NCBI GenBank assembly: GCA_030039615.1
Contig: JASHVF010000079.1
Coordinates: 1-5,277 of the forward strand
From: Gammaproteobacteria bacterium
GTDB taxonomy: Bacteria; Pseudomonadota; Gammaproteobacteria; Steroidobacterales; Steroidobacteraceae
DNA length: 5,277 bases
Direction of reading: 5' to 3'
The translations under genes were made by a program, and so were the position numbers. The notes beneath the pieces were generated by a model. That model was given only the letters and a program-made list of their open reading frames with translations. It did not search any database and was not told the origin of the DNA. Each line of letters opens with the position of its first letter. Positions within the stretch are counted from its first letter, which is position 1. Positions 1 through 5,277 of this stretch are shown piece by piece.

Positions 1-731
1 TCGAAGGCGCGCGCGTAGATCAGAGTCGCCGCGGCGTCGGCTTCGCCGCGGATGCGCAGCGCATCCTTCTCGGCGTCGGCGACGATCTCGGTCTGGCGCC
101 GGTCGGCGGTCGCCTCGATGGTGGCATTGGCACTATCGCCCTCGGCGCGCAGCCGGTTGGCGGTGCGCTCGAAGCCCGCCTTCATGCTGTCGTAGACGCG
201 CGCGGCGACGTCGTCCGGCAGATCGATGCGCTGCACGCGCACGTCGACCAGCTCGACCCCGAGGCGGTCGGCACTGGCGCTCGCCTGTCCGAACATCTCG
301 CTGGTAACCGCGGCGCGCTCCGCGGACACGATCTGCTGCAGCGTGCGCTGCGCCACCACGCTCTTGATGCCGTCCTTGATGATGTCGGCGAGACGCGCGC
401 CGGCCAGCTCCTCCTTGCCGCCGGCGGCGCTGAAGTACTGCACCGGATCCTTCACGCGCCACTTGATGTAGAAGTCGGCGATCACGCCGCGGTTGTCGTT
501 GGTGAGGAAGGTCTCGCCGTTGTAGGACAGCGAGAGGATGCGGCGATCGAACTTGGTGACCACGTCCCAGGGCCACTTCATGTGCAGGCCCGGCGCGTAA
601 TGGCTGCCGGTGATGGCGCCGAACTCGGTGCAGATGGCGAGCTCGTTCTCGCTCACGGTAAAGAGCGACAGCCCGGCGATCACGGCCAGCACCACGATCA
701 CGAACACCGCCGGCAGCAATCGTCCGCTCAT
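1..731 (-). CDS. hflC: FtsH protease modulator HflC, N-terminal part (3' end outside window)
   Basis: The frame runs from ATG at 731-729 off the left edge, giving 243 complete codons plus two bases, about three quarters of a typical ~300-330-residue HflC. HflC is the obligate partner of HflK in the periplasmic-facing SPFH cage around FtsH. The protein has a short N-terminus, one signal-anchor helix (about 6-24, LLPAVFVIVVLAVIAGLSLF at 5-24), then the SPFH/band-7 domain: TVSENELAICTEFGAI (25-40), YAPGLHMKWPWDVVTKFDRR (45-64), the hallmark GETFLTNDNRGVIADFYIKW (72-91) and RLGVELVDVRVQRIDLPDDV (156-175). The Ala/Glu/Arg-rich coiled coil begins near 185 and continues to the edge. The start is supported by the hydrophobic anchor right after it and a GGGGAG site 7 nt upstream inside hflK. 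Coupling to hflK through TGATG fits the need for balanced subunits. No frameshift is seen. Confidence 0.97.
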   Translation of the reverse strand, partial: MSGRLLPAVFVIVVLAVIAGLSLFTVSENELAICTEFGAITGSHYAPGLHMKWPWDVVTKFDRRILSLSYNGETFLTNDNRGVIADFYIKWRVKDPVQYFSAAGGKEELAGARLADIIKDGIKSVVAQRTLQQIVSAERAAVTSEMFGQASASADRLGVELVDVRVQRIDLPDDVAARVYDSMKAGFERTANRLRAEGDSANATIEATADRRQTEIVADAEKDALRIRGEADAAATLIYARAF

Positions 732-1840
732 CAGCGCTCTCCCCGTCCGCGGGCCTCGATGGTCACCGACTCGGTCGGCTCCTTCGGGGTACCGCTCGCC
801 GGCGGCTCGCCGCTCTCGACGCCGCCGCCGGTCATCTTGTCGAGCAGCTTGTCGATCGGCAGGTAAATCATGTTGTTGCCGGCGTGGCCGTCGATCAGCA
901 CCTTGTGGGCGCGCGCCAGCACATCCTCGATGGCCTCGATATACATGCGCCGGCGCGTCACCTCGGGTGCCTGGGCGTAGGCGGCCTGCTGTTGCGTGAA
1001 GCGCGCCGCCTGCCCTTCCGCGAGCGCCACGACCTGTGCCTTGTAGGCCTGCGCCTGCTGCTGGATGCGGCTCGCCGTGCCCTGTGCCTTGGGGATGATG
1101 CCGTTGGCGTAGGCCTCGGCTGCGAGGATCTTCTGCTCCCTCTCGGCCTGCGCCTTGTTGGCCTCGCGCTGCGAGGGAATGACCGCGTCCGGCACCTGTA
1201 CGTCCTTGAGATTGACCGTCGTCACCGTGATGCCGGCGTCGTAGTTGTCGAGCACCCGCTGGATCAGCTCCTTGGCGCGACGCGTGATCTCGGGACGGGT
1301 GTTGCCGACCAGCACCTCATCGAGCGTGCTGCGGCCGACGACTTCGCGGATGGCGCTCTCGCTCACTTCGTTGAGCGTCGCGTCCGGATCCTTGACGCGA
1401 AACAGCTTCTTCACCGGGTCGGTGAACTGGTACTGCACGGAGTAGGTGAGATCGACCAGGAACACGTCGGAGGTCAGCACGCGCGACTTGAAGTCGCTCG
1501 AGTTGATGCTCACCACGTTGACCCGCGTGACCGTCTCGATGGGCCACGGCATCCGCCAGCCGATGCCGGGCGAGCGCACCGGCAGCACCAGGCGGCCGAA
1601 GCGCTGGATGACGCCGCGCTCGGGCAGGTTCACCTGGTAGAAGCCGCTCACCAGCCACAGCGCGACCACCACCAGGATCGCCACCACCAGCAGCGAGTTG
1701 CCCTCGCCGCCGCCGCCGCGCCACAGCGACTCGAGCCGGCGCTGCCAGCTCTTCAGGCGCTCGTCGAGGTCGGGCCCGGCACCCTGTCCCGGGCGGCGTC
1801 CCCACGGATTGTTCGGACCGCTTGGCTGATTCCACGGCAT
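731..1840 (-). CDS. hflK: FtsH protease modulator HflK (SPFH/band-7 membrane protein)
   Basis: This encodes 369 residues, shorter than E. coli HflK (419) mainly in the Gly-rich N-terminus and low-complexity tail. HflK assembles with HflC into a large membrane-anchored cage around the AAA protease FtsH and modulates its access to membrane substrates. The N-terminal cytoplasmic segment opens MPWNQPSGPNNPWG, like E. coli MAWNQP, which fixes the ATG at 1840. A transmembrane helix spans about 49-67. The periplasmic SPFH domain follows (FYQVNLPERGVIQRFGRL at 67-84, then to about 220), then a long Ala/Gln-rich coiled-coil helix (about 225-290) and the conserved segment RRRMYIEAIEDVLARAHKVLID (297-318). 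The tail after 335 is Gly/Pro/Glu-rich. No good ribosome site is visible: AAGGG lies 15 nt upstream, so translation may be weak or coupled to hflX. Its TGA overlaps the hflC ATG by one base. Confidence 0.97.
   Translation of the reverse strand: MPWNQPSGPNNPWGRRPGQGAGPDLDERLKSWQRRLESLWRGGGGEGNSLLVVAILVVVALWLVSGFYQVNLPERGVIQRFGRLVLPVRSPGIGWRMPWPIETVTRVNVVSINSSDFKSRVLTSDVFLVDLTYSVQYQFTDPVKKLFRVKDPDATLNEVSESAIREVVGRSTLDEVLVGNTRPEITRRAKELIQRVLDNYDAGITVTTVNLKDVQVPDAVIPSQREANKAQAEREQKILAAEAYANGIIPKAQGTASRIQQQAQAYKAQVVALAEGQAARFTQQQAAYAQAPEVTRRRMYIEAIEDVLARAHKVLIDGHAGNNMIYLPIDKLLDKMTGGGVESGEPPASGTPKEPTESVTIEARGRGER
739..744 (-). promoter_or_regulatory. Shine-Dalgarno site of hflC, inside hflK
   Basis: Reads GGGGAG on the minus strand, 7 nt before the hflC ATG and within the last codons of hflK (encoding parts of RGER). 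It supports the ATG that overlaps the hflK stop (TGATG) and thus reinitiation or coupled translation. Confidence 0.75.
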
Positions 1841-1866
1841 AGGGAAGGATCTGCGCCCTTGTCAGC

Positions 1867-3219
1867 TCAGCGCAGTTTGCCGGCGCTCACGGCGGTCGAT
1901 GATTGTAGGTAGGCCCCCGAGGGGGCACAAGCCGTGTCGGCTTCCGCGAGCTCGAGGATCTGCACGCCCGCGGTGCGGGCGAGCTGCAACAGCTCCAGGT
2001 CCGGCAGCTCCACCGCGAGCTCGATCGAGCCGTCCGGCGCGCTCGCCTCCGCGCGCACCGCCTGCGCCGAGTAGAGCCGCGAGCGCAGCGCGCCGGCGCT
2101 CGCCGGCATCCTGAGGCGCGCGCGGCGCGCGAAGCGCGCCAGCCGCTCGGCCACCGCGCGTGTCAGCAGATCGAGTCCCGCGCGGCGCTCGGCCGAGATC
2201 CACACCGCGGTGGCGCGACCTTCCGCGTCGCGGTCGATGCGCGGGGGCAATTCCAGGCGGTCGATCTTGTTGTAGACGATGAGCTGCGGCAGCTCGCGCG
2301 CGCCGATCTCCTCCAGCACCGCGTCCACCTGGGCGAGCTGCTCGGAGCGGCGCGGGTTGCTGGCATCGACCACGTGCAGCAGCAGCGTCGCCGCGCGCGC
2401 CTCGGTGAGGGTCGACTGGAAGGCCGCGACCAGCTCGTGCGGCAGCTCGCGGATGAAGCCCACCGTGTCGGCAACCACCACCGCCGTGCCGCCCGGCAGC
2501 GAGATGCGGCGCACCGTGGGATCGAGGGTCGCGAACAGCTGATCCGCCACGTAGGCATCGGCACCCGTGAGCGCGCGGAACAGCGTCGATTTCCCGGCGT
2601 TGGTGTAGCCGACCAGCGCCAGCGAGGGCACCGGGATCTCGGCGCGCGTCTGCCGCCCGGTCTCGCGCTGCTGCTGCAGCTTCGCCAGGCGTTTGCCGAG
2701 CACGCGCACCCGCTGGCCGATGATGCGGCGGTCGGTCTCGAGCTGCGTCTCGCCGGGACCGCGCAGTCCGATGCCACCCTTCTGCCGCTCGAGATGGGTC
2801 CAGCCGCGCACCAGGCGGCTCGCGATGTGCTTCAGCTGCGCGAGCTCGACTTCGAGCTTGCCCTCGTGGCTGCGCGCCCGCTGCGCGAAAATGTCGAGAA
2901 TCAGCCCGTTGCGATCCAGCACGCGCCGCTCGATGAGCTTCTCGAGATTGCGCTCCTGACTCGGCGAGAGCGCATGGTCGATGAGGATCACCTCGGCATC
3001 GTTCGCCAGCGCCACTTTCCTCAGCTCCTCGGCCTTGCCGCTGCCGACGAAGTAGCGCGGGTCGGGCCGTTCGCGCCGGCCGGTCACGGTCGCGACCGGC
3101 TGCGCGCCTGCGGAGAGCGCGAGCTGCCTGAACTCCTCGAGGTCCTCCGGATCGACGGGTGCGCCAACGCCTAAGCGCACCAGTACGGCGCGCTCACCGG
3201 ATCGCGGGCGCTCGAACAC
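1867..3219 (-). CDS. hflX: Ribosome-associated GTPase HflX
   Basis: This encodes 450 residues, slightly longer than E. coli HflX (426). HflX is a cytoplasmic TRAFAC-class GTPase that binds the 50S subunit and splits stalled or heat-damaged 70S ribosomes. The N-terminal HflX domain (about 1-195) carries DHALSPSQERNLE (81-93), DRNGLILDIFAQRA (102-115) and the Gly-rich RQKGGIGLRGPGETQLE (145-161). The G domain follows: G1 GYTNAGKS (204-211), G2 TLDPT (231-235), G3 DTVG (251-254), G4 NKID (317-320) and G5 SAE (342-344). A C-terminal domain runs to about residue 424. The GTG start at 3219 is chosen because MFERPRSGERAVLV aligns with the E. coli MFDRYDAGEQAVLV opening; the ribosome site before it is weak. 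The last ~25 residues look like a non-conserved extension and overlie two tandem hairpins. hfq lies 24 nt upstream and hflK 26 nt downstream. Confidence 0.98.
   Translation of the reverse strand: MFERPRSGERAVLVRLGVGAPVDPEDLEEFRQLALSAGAQPVATVTGRRERPDPRYFVGSGKAEELRKVALANDAEVILIDHALSPSQERNLEKLIERRVLDRNGLILDIFAQRARSHEGKLEVELAQLKHIASRLVRGWTHLERQKGGIGLRGPGETQLETDRRIIGQRVRVLGKRLAKLQQQRETGRQTRAEIPVPSLALVGYTNAGKSTLFRALTGADAYVADQLFATLDPTVRRISLPGGTAVVVADTVGFIRELPHELVAAFQSTLTEARAATLLLHVVDASNPRRSEQLAQVDAVLEEIGARELPQLIVYNKIDRLELPPRIDRDAEGRATAVWISAERRAGLDLLTRAVAERLARFARRARLRMPASAGALRSRLYSAQAVRAEASAPDGSIELAVELPDLELLQLARTAGVQILELAEADTACAPSGAYLQSSTAVSAGKLR
1913..1943 (-). other. Tandem perfect stem-loops within the 3' end of hflX
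   Basis: There are two adjacent inverted repeats. On the minus strand the first is AAGCCG-ACA-CGGCTT (1943-1929), with a 6-bp stem and 3-nt loop. After two bases comes GCCCCC-TC-GGGGGC (1926-1913), realistically a 5-bp GC stem with a CUCG tetraloop. They cover codons 426-436 of hflX, in the non-conserved tail, and end 46 bases before the hflX stop. No U-run follows, so this is not a classical terminator. RNA stabilisation or control of hflK expression is possible. Confidence 0.5.
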
Positions 3220-3243
3220 TAAGGTTACCCAGGGGCAAGGACA

Positions 3244-3501
3244 TTATTCGGCGGGCGTCTCCGGGCCGTGCTCACCGCCGTCCTCTGAAGACAGGCGCAC
3301 GTTGCGCGCGGGCACCACCGTCGAGATGGCGTGCTTGTAGACCATCTGGCTGACACTGTTCTTCAGCAGCACGACGAACTGGTCGAAGGAATCGATCTGG
3401 CCCTGCAACTTGATGCCGTTCACCAGGTAGATGGAAACCGGTACGCGCTCCTTACGCAGGGCGTTCAGAAAGGGGTCCTGGAGAGACTGTCCTTTGGCCA
3501 T
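3244..3501 (-). CDS. hfq: RNA chaperone Hfq
   Basis: This encodes 85 residues and is almost identical to E. coli Hfq over the Sm core (residues 1-66). Hfq forms a homohexameric ring that pairs small RNAs with target mRNAs and affects their stability. The proximal-face U-binding residues are present: Gln8, Asp9, Phe42 and the YKH triad 55-57. The distal-face A-binding residues Tyr25, Gly29, Ile30, Lys31 and Gln33 are there. The basic rim patch reads RKER (16-19), with Lys17 replacing the E. coli Arg. The disordered tail is short (about 19 residues after residue 66, versus about 36 in E. coli) but still ends acidic (EDGGEHGPETPAE), matching the acidic tip that helps release RNA from the rim. 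The ATG start is set by the MAKGQSLQDPF opening and an ideal AAGGAG ribosome site 6 nt upstream. It ends with TAA, 24 nt before hflX. Confidence 0.99.
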   Translation of the reverse strand: MAKGQSLQDPFLNALRKERVPVSIYLVNGIKLQGQIDSFDQFVVLLKNSVSQMVYKHAISTVVPARNVRLSSEDGGEHGPETPAE

Positions 3502-3507
3502 AGGGTT

Positions 3508-3513
3508 CTCCTT
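3508..3513 (-). promoter_or_regulatory. Shine-Dalgarno site of hfq
   Basis: Reads AAGGAG on the minus strand, 6 nt before the hfq ATG. It is the strongest ribosome-binding site in the window and sits in an A-rich stretch. In E. coli, Hfq binds its own leader near the ribosome site and represses translation; the A-rich context here would allow the same, which is inference. Confidence 0.9.
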
Positions 3514-3603
3514 GTTTTGTATAGATTTCGTATTCTTGGGACAGGCGAGGGACCGCGCCCGGCGCTTCCCTGTTCCGCGATCCTCTTGGATTCAAGCAAA
3601 TAC

Positions 3604-3622
3604 CCCCGCCAAAAAGGCAGGG
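3604..3622 (-). terminator. Small stem-loop 3' of miaA, possible weak terminator or attenuator
   Basis: On the minus strand CCCTGCC-TTTTT-GGCGGGG folds as a 7-bp stem (one G-U pair) with a 5-nt loop, starting 16 nt after the miaA stop. It is followed by TATTTGCTT rather than a proper U-run, so strong intrinsic termination is unlikely. It could trim or partly attenuate mRNA between miaA and hfq, or protect a processed 3' end. Confidence 0.35.
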
Positions 3623-3638
3623 CACCGACTTATGCATC

Positions 3639-4613
3639 TTAACATGCCGGCCCGCTGCGCAGCCCCAGCGCCGACAGGTTATGACATATATCCGCCTTCC
3701 ATGACGGCAGCGCGTCAGGGCGGAGCCACTCGCCGCGTTTTTCGGCGCGCATCCAGGTGAGCTGGCGCTTTGCCAGTTGGCGCGTTGCGACAAGCGCGCG
3801 CCGGCCGGCCTCCGCGAAGCCGTAGGCCCCCTCGAGGTGCGCCCACAGCTGGCGGTAGCCTACCGCGCGCATCGAGGGGTGGGCGGCGGTGAGATCCCCC
3901 CGTTCGCGCAGCCGCCTCACCTCCTCGAGAAAGCCGCCGGCCAACATACCCTCGAGGCGACGCCCTATACGCTCGTATAGAACGGCCCGATCGGGCGGGC
4001 ATAGCATCCAGTAGCGCACCTGGTAGGCGCTGAGCGGACTCTCCGTGGCGCGCCGCAGCTCGGAGAGCGGCCGGCCGGTCGCATGGCACACCTCGAGTGC
4101 GCGCTGGATACGCTGCCTGTCGTTCGGCGCAATGCGCGCGGCGGCCGCCGGATCGAGCCGGGCGAGCTCGGCGTGGAGCGAGGGCCAGCCGTGCGCGGCC
4201 GCGCGTGCATCGAGCTCGGCACGCAGCTCCGGCCGCGCCTGCGGCAGCTGCGCCAGCCCATCGAGCAGCGAGCGCAGGTACAACATCGTGCCGCCGACCA
4301 GCAGTGGCACCCGGCCGCGCGCGTGGATGGCGCGGATGCTCTCGAGGGCATCGGCGACGAAGCGGCCGGCGGAGTAGCTTTCAGCCGGATCGCAGATGTC
4401 GATGAGGTGGTGGGGCAGGCGCGCGCGCACCTCGCGCGACGGCTTTGCGGTACCGATGTCGAGCCCGCGGTACACCAAGGCCGAGTCCACGCTCACGATC
4501 TCGACCGGGGCGCTTTCGGCGAGCCTTACGGCCCATTCCGTCTTCCCCGCTCCGGTGGGACCGCAGAGCAGCAGCACGGGCAGCCGCGCGGAGGCGACAC
4601 CCGGGACCCCCAC
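3639..4613 (-). CDS. miaA: tRNA dimethylallyltransferase MiaA
   Basis: This encodes 324 residues, near the usual length of about 310-320. MiaA transfers a dimethylallyl group from DMAPP to N6 of A37 in tRNAs reading UNN codons, the first step to ms2i6A. Motifs in order are the Walker-A P-loop GPTGAGKT (18-25), DSALVYRGLDIGTAKP (43-58, catalytic Asp43 and substrate-binding region), VGGTMLY (106-112), ND..R.QRALEV (164-175), GYRQLW (252-257) and TRQLAKRQLTWMR (277-289). The GTG at 4613 is the only reasonable start: the in-frame mutL TGA lies immediately upstream and the P-loop begins only 17 residues in. An AGGGG Shine-Dalgarno site sits 7 nt before it, inside mutL. The last ~30 residues are poorly conserved in the family and here are locally AT-richer, with a rare ATA codon at 3689-3687. 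The 3' half of this gene may also carry promoters for hfq, as known in E. coli. Confidence 0.98.
   Translation of the reverse strand: MGVPGVASARLPVLLLCGPTGAGKTEWAVRLAESAPVEIVSVDSALVYRGLDIGTAKPSREVRARLPHHLIDICDPAESYSAGRFVADALESIRAIHARGRVPLLVGGTMLYLRSLLDGLAQLPQARPELRAELDARAAAHGWPSLHAELARLDPAAAARIAPNDRQRIQRALEVCHATGRPLSELRRATESPLSAYQVRYWMLCPPDRAVLYERIGRRLEGMLAGGFLEEVRRLRERGDLTAAHPSMRAVGYRQLWAHLEGAYGFAEAGRRALVATRQLAKRQLTWMRAEKRGEWLRPDALPSWKADICHNLSALGLRSGPAC
3965..3996. repeat. Pair of perfect palindromes inside miaA
   Basis: CTATACG-CT-CGTATAG (3965-3980) is a 7-bp inverted repeat with a 2-nt spacer. Four bases on is a 12-bp perfect palindrome, GCCCGATCGGGC (3985-3996). They overlie miaA codons for about residues 206-217 and use CTA, ATA, GTT and CGT codons, which are unusual in this GC-rich gene. 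Their role is unknown; an operator, an internal promoter element or chance are all possible. Confidence 0.3.
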
Positions 4614-5277
4614 TCAGCGCCCCCTGAGGAACAGCTGATCGAGCTGCTGCAGCGACAGACGGGTCCAGGTGGGCCGCCCGTGATTGCACTGGTTGGCGCG
4701 CTCGGTCGCCTCCATCTGCCGCAGCAAGGCGTTCATTTCGGGGAGCGTCAGGCGCCGGTGCGCATGGATCGCAGTGCGGCAGGCGAGCGTCCCGAGGAAG
4801 CGATCCGCCGCGGCCTCGAGGTGATGCGTGCCGGTATCGAGCGCGAGATCGCGTACCAGCGCGCCTACCAGCTCGCGCACGTCACCGCCGTCGAGCAACG
4901 CCGGCACGCGGCGCACCGCAAGCCGCGTGGTCCCGAGCGCGTCGAGCTCGAAACCGGCGCGTTCCCAGTCGGCACGCGCTTCCAGGACAGCCCCGAGCTC
5001 GTGCTCTTTCAGCTCGATGACCAGCGGCTCGAGCAGCAGCTGCGAGGCGGGTGCCGCCCGCTGGCGCTCGGCCTTGAGCTGCTCGTAGAGCACACGCTCG
5101 TGAGCCGCATGCATGTCGACCAGCACCAGGCCTTCGCGGTTCTGCGCGAGGATATAGACACCGTGCAGCTGCGCGAGCGCCGTACCGAGCGGCTGCTCCC
5201 CGGCGAGCGGCGCCGCCGGCGGCTGGGCGCCGCCGCTCTCGCGCACCAGCGCGTGCAGCGCCCAGGGATCGCGCCCG
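4614..5277 (-). CDS. mutL: DNA mismatch repair protein MutL, C-terminal part (5' end outside window)
   Basis: The frame is open from the right edge (first whole codon at 5276) to TGA at 4616-4614, giving 220 residues. This is the MutL C-terminal dimerisation domain plus a short piece of the Pro/Ala-rich linker; the N-terminal GHKL ATPase domain is outside the window. MutL couples mismatch recognition by MutS to strand incision and removal. Visible motifs, in fragment numbering, are DMHAAHERVLYE (54-65), a likely beta-clamp-binding QLLLEP (79-84), ACR (165-167), CNHGRP (197-202) and FLR near the end (216-218). Together these match the metal-binding endonuclease signature of MutL proteins from bacteria lacking MutH, with Met in place of Gln in DQHA. 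GTG at 5246 is an internal codon, not the start, because homologous sequence continues upstream of it. The stop abuts the miaA start, as expected for a mutL-miaA operon. The family call is very secure; endonuclease activity is inferred. Confidence 0.97.
   Translation of the reverse strand, partial: GRDPWALHALVRESGGAQPPAAPLAGEQPLGTALAQLHGVYILAQNREGLVLVDMHAAHERVLYEQLKAERQRAAPASQLLLEPLVIELKEHELGAVLEARADWERAGFELDALGTTRLAVRRVPALLDGGDVRELVGALVRDLALDTGTHHLEAAADRFLGTLACRTAIHAHRRLTLPEMNALLRQMEATERANQCNHGRPTWTRLSLQQLDQLFLRGR
4621..4625 (-). promoter_or_regulatory. Shine-Dalgarno site of miaA, inside mutL
   Basis: Reads AGGGG on the minus strand, 7 nt before the miaA GTG and inside the final codons of mutL. 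It decides for the GTG at 4613, which has no in-frame alternative upstream because the mutL TGA is directly adjacent in the same frame. Confidence 0.65.

Larger units (their letters stand above)
3502..3638 (-). promoter_or_regulatory. miaA-hfq intergenic region and hfq leader
   Basis: This 137-nt gap is the only sizeable non-coding stretch. On the minus strand it holds, in order, a small hairpin just after the miaA stop, a GC-rich middle, and an A-rich last ~30 nt (3510-3540) containing AATACG, TATACA and the hfq ribosome site. I tested TATACA (minus-strand 3522-3517) as a sigma-70 -10 box: it has no matching -35 at 15-19 nt and would place the start of the RNA on the ribosome site, so I do not call a promoter. 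A leader with possible Hfq-binding A-rich sequence is the more likely role. Confidence 0.5.

Noticed and set aside
133..576. Minus-strand 147-codon frame inside hflC
   Set aside because: It is an Arg/Gly/Ala-rich shifted frame of hflC; the true frame translates as a continuous SPFH protein through this region.
884..1912. Long plus-strand open frame (342 codons) opposite hflK
   Set aside because: It lies antisense to an unmistakable HflK. The product is a His/Leu/Arg-rich mixture with no domain, typical of antisense frames in GC-rich DNA.
2374..3174. Plus-strand open frame (266 codons) opposite hflX
   Set aside because: It is antisense to the conserved HflX G domain and N-terminal domain, with no recognisable motif and no ribosome site; it is a GC-driven shadow.
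3585..3600. CTTGAA on the minus strand as a heat-shock (sigma-32) -35 element for hfq
   Set aside because: The -35 match is exact, but no CCCCAT-like -10 follows at 11-16 nt (the sequence there is CGGAAC), so no promoter is called.
3594..3616. TTGGC ... TTTGC on the minus strand as a sigma-54 promoter
   Set aside because: The GG and GC elements are separated by 11 nt instead of the strict 10, and the surrounding consensus is poor.
3452..3793. Minus-strand frame bridging the end of miaA and the start of hfq
   Set aside because: It overlaps both real genes out of frame. The product has no domain features, and the frame is open only because the intergenic gap lacks a stop in that phase.
1..5277. 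Novel defence, mobile or CRISPR-like system
   Set aside because: All coding capacity is explained by six conserved housekeeping genes in their usual order. No direct-repeat arrays, transposase, integrase, att-like repeats or compositional island were seen.

Overview
The window carries one conserved housekeeping gene block. Every gene lies on the minus strand, so transcription runs from high to low coordinates: mutL (3' part) > miaA > hfq > hflX > hflK > hflC (5' part). This is the classical mutL-miaA-hfq-hflX-hflKC superoperon order of Gammaproteobacteria. The near-identity of the Hfq core to the enterobacterial protein and the MPWNQP start of HflK also point to that class. The DNA is GC-rich and third codon positions are mostly G or C. 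Together with a MutL that keeps the endonuclease motifs, this suggests a non-enteric, Pseudomonas- or Xanthomonas-like lineage, probably without Dam/MutH-directed repair. I cannot name the genus.

Layout. 5277-4614: C-terminal domain of MutL, whose 5' part lies beyond the right edge. 4613-3639: complete miaA, whose GTG start directly follows the mutL stop. 3638-3502: the only sizeable intergenic gap (137 nt), with a small hairpin and an A-rich hfq leader that has a strong Shine-Dalgarno site. 3501-3244: complete hfq. 3219-1867: complete hflX, GTG start, with a slightly long C-terminal tail encoded over two tandem hairpins. 1840-731: complete hflK. 731-1: first 243 codons of hflC, which runs off the left edge. 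Gaps elsewhere are 0-26 nt, and hflK/hflC overlap by one base (TGATG), so co-transcription and partial translational coupling are likely.

The genes do different jobs that share a link to RNA, translation and protein quality control. MutL acts in mismatch repair. MiaA prenylates A37 of UNN-reading tRNAs. Hfq is the sRNA/mRNA chaperone. HflX is a ribosome-associated GTPase that splits stalled ribosomes. HflK and HflC form the membrane SPFH complex that surrounds and modulates the FtsH protease.

I see no mobile element, CRISPR array, tRNA, rRNA or sign of recent transfer, and nothing that looks like an undescribed multi-gene system. The points worth a second look are local: the endonuclease-type MutL, the in-frame TGA-GTG mutL/miaA junction, the twin hairpins in the hflX 3' end, the palindromes and rare-codon patches inside miaA, and the structured, A-rich hfq leader.
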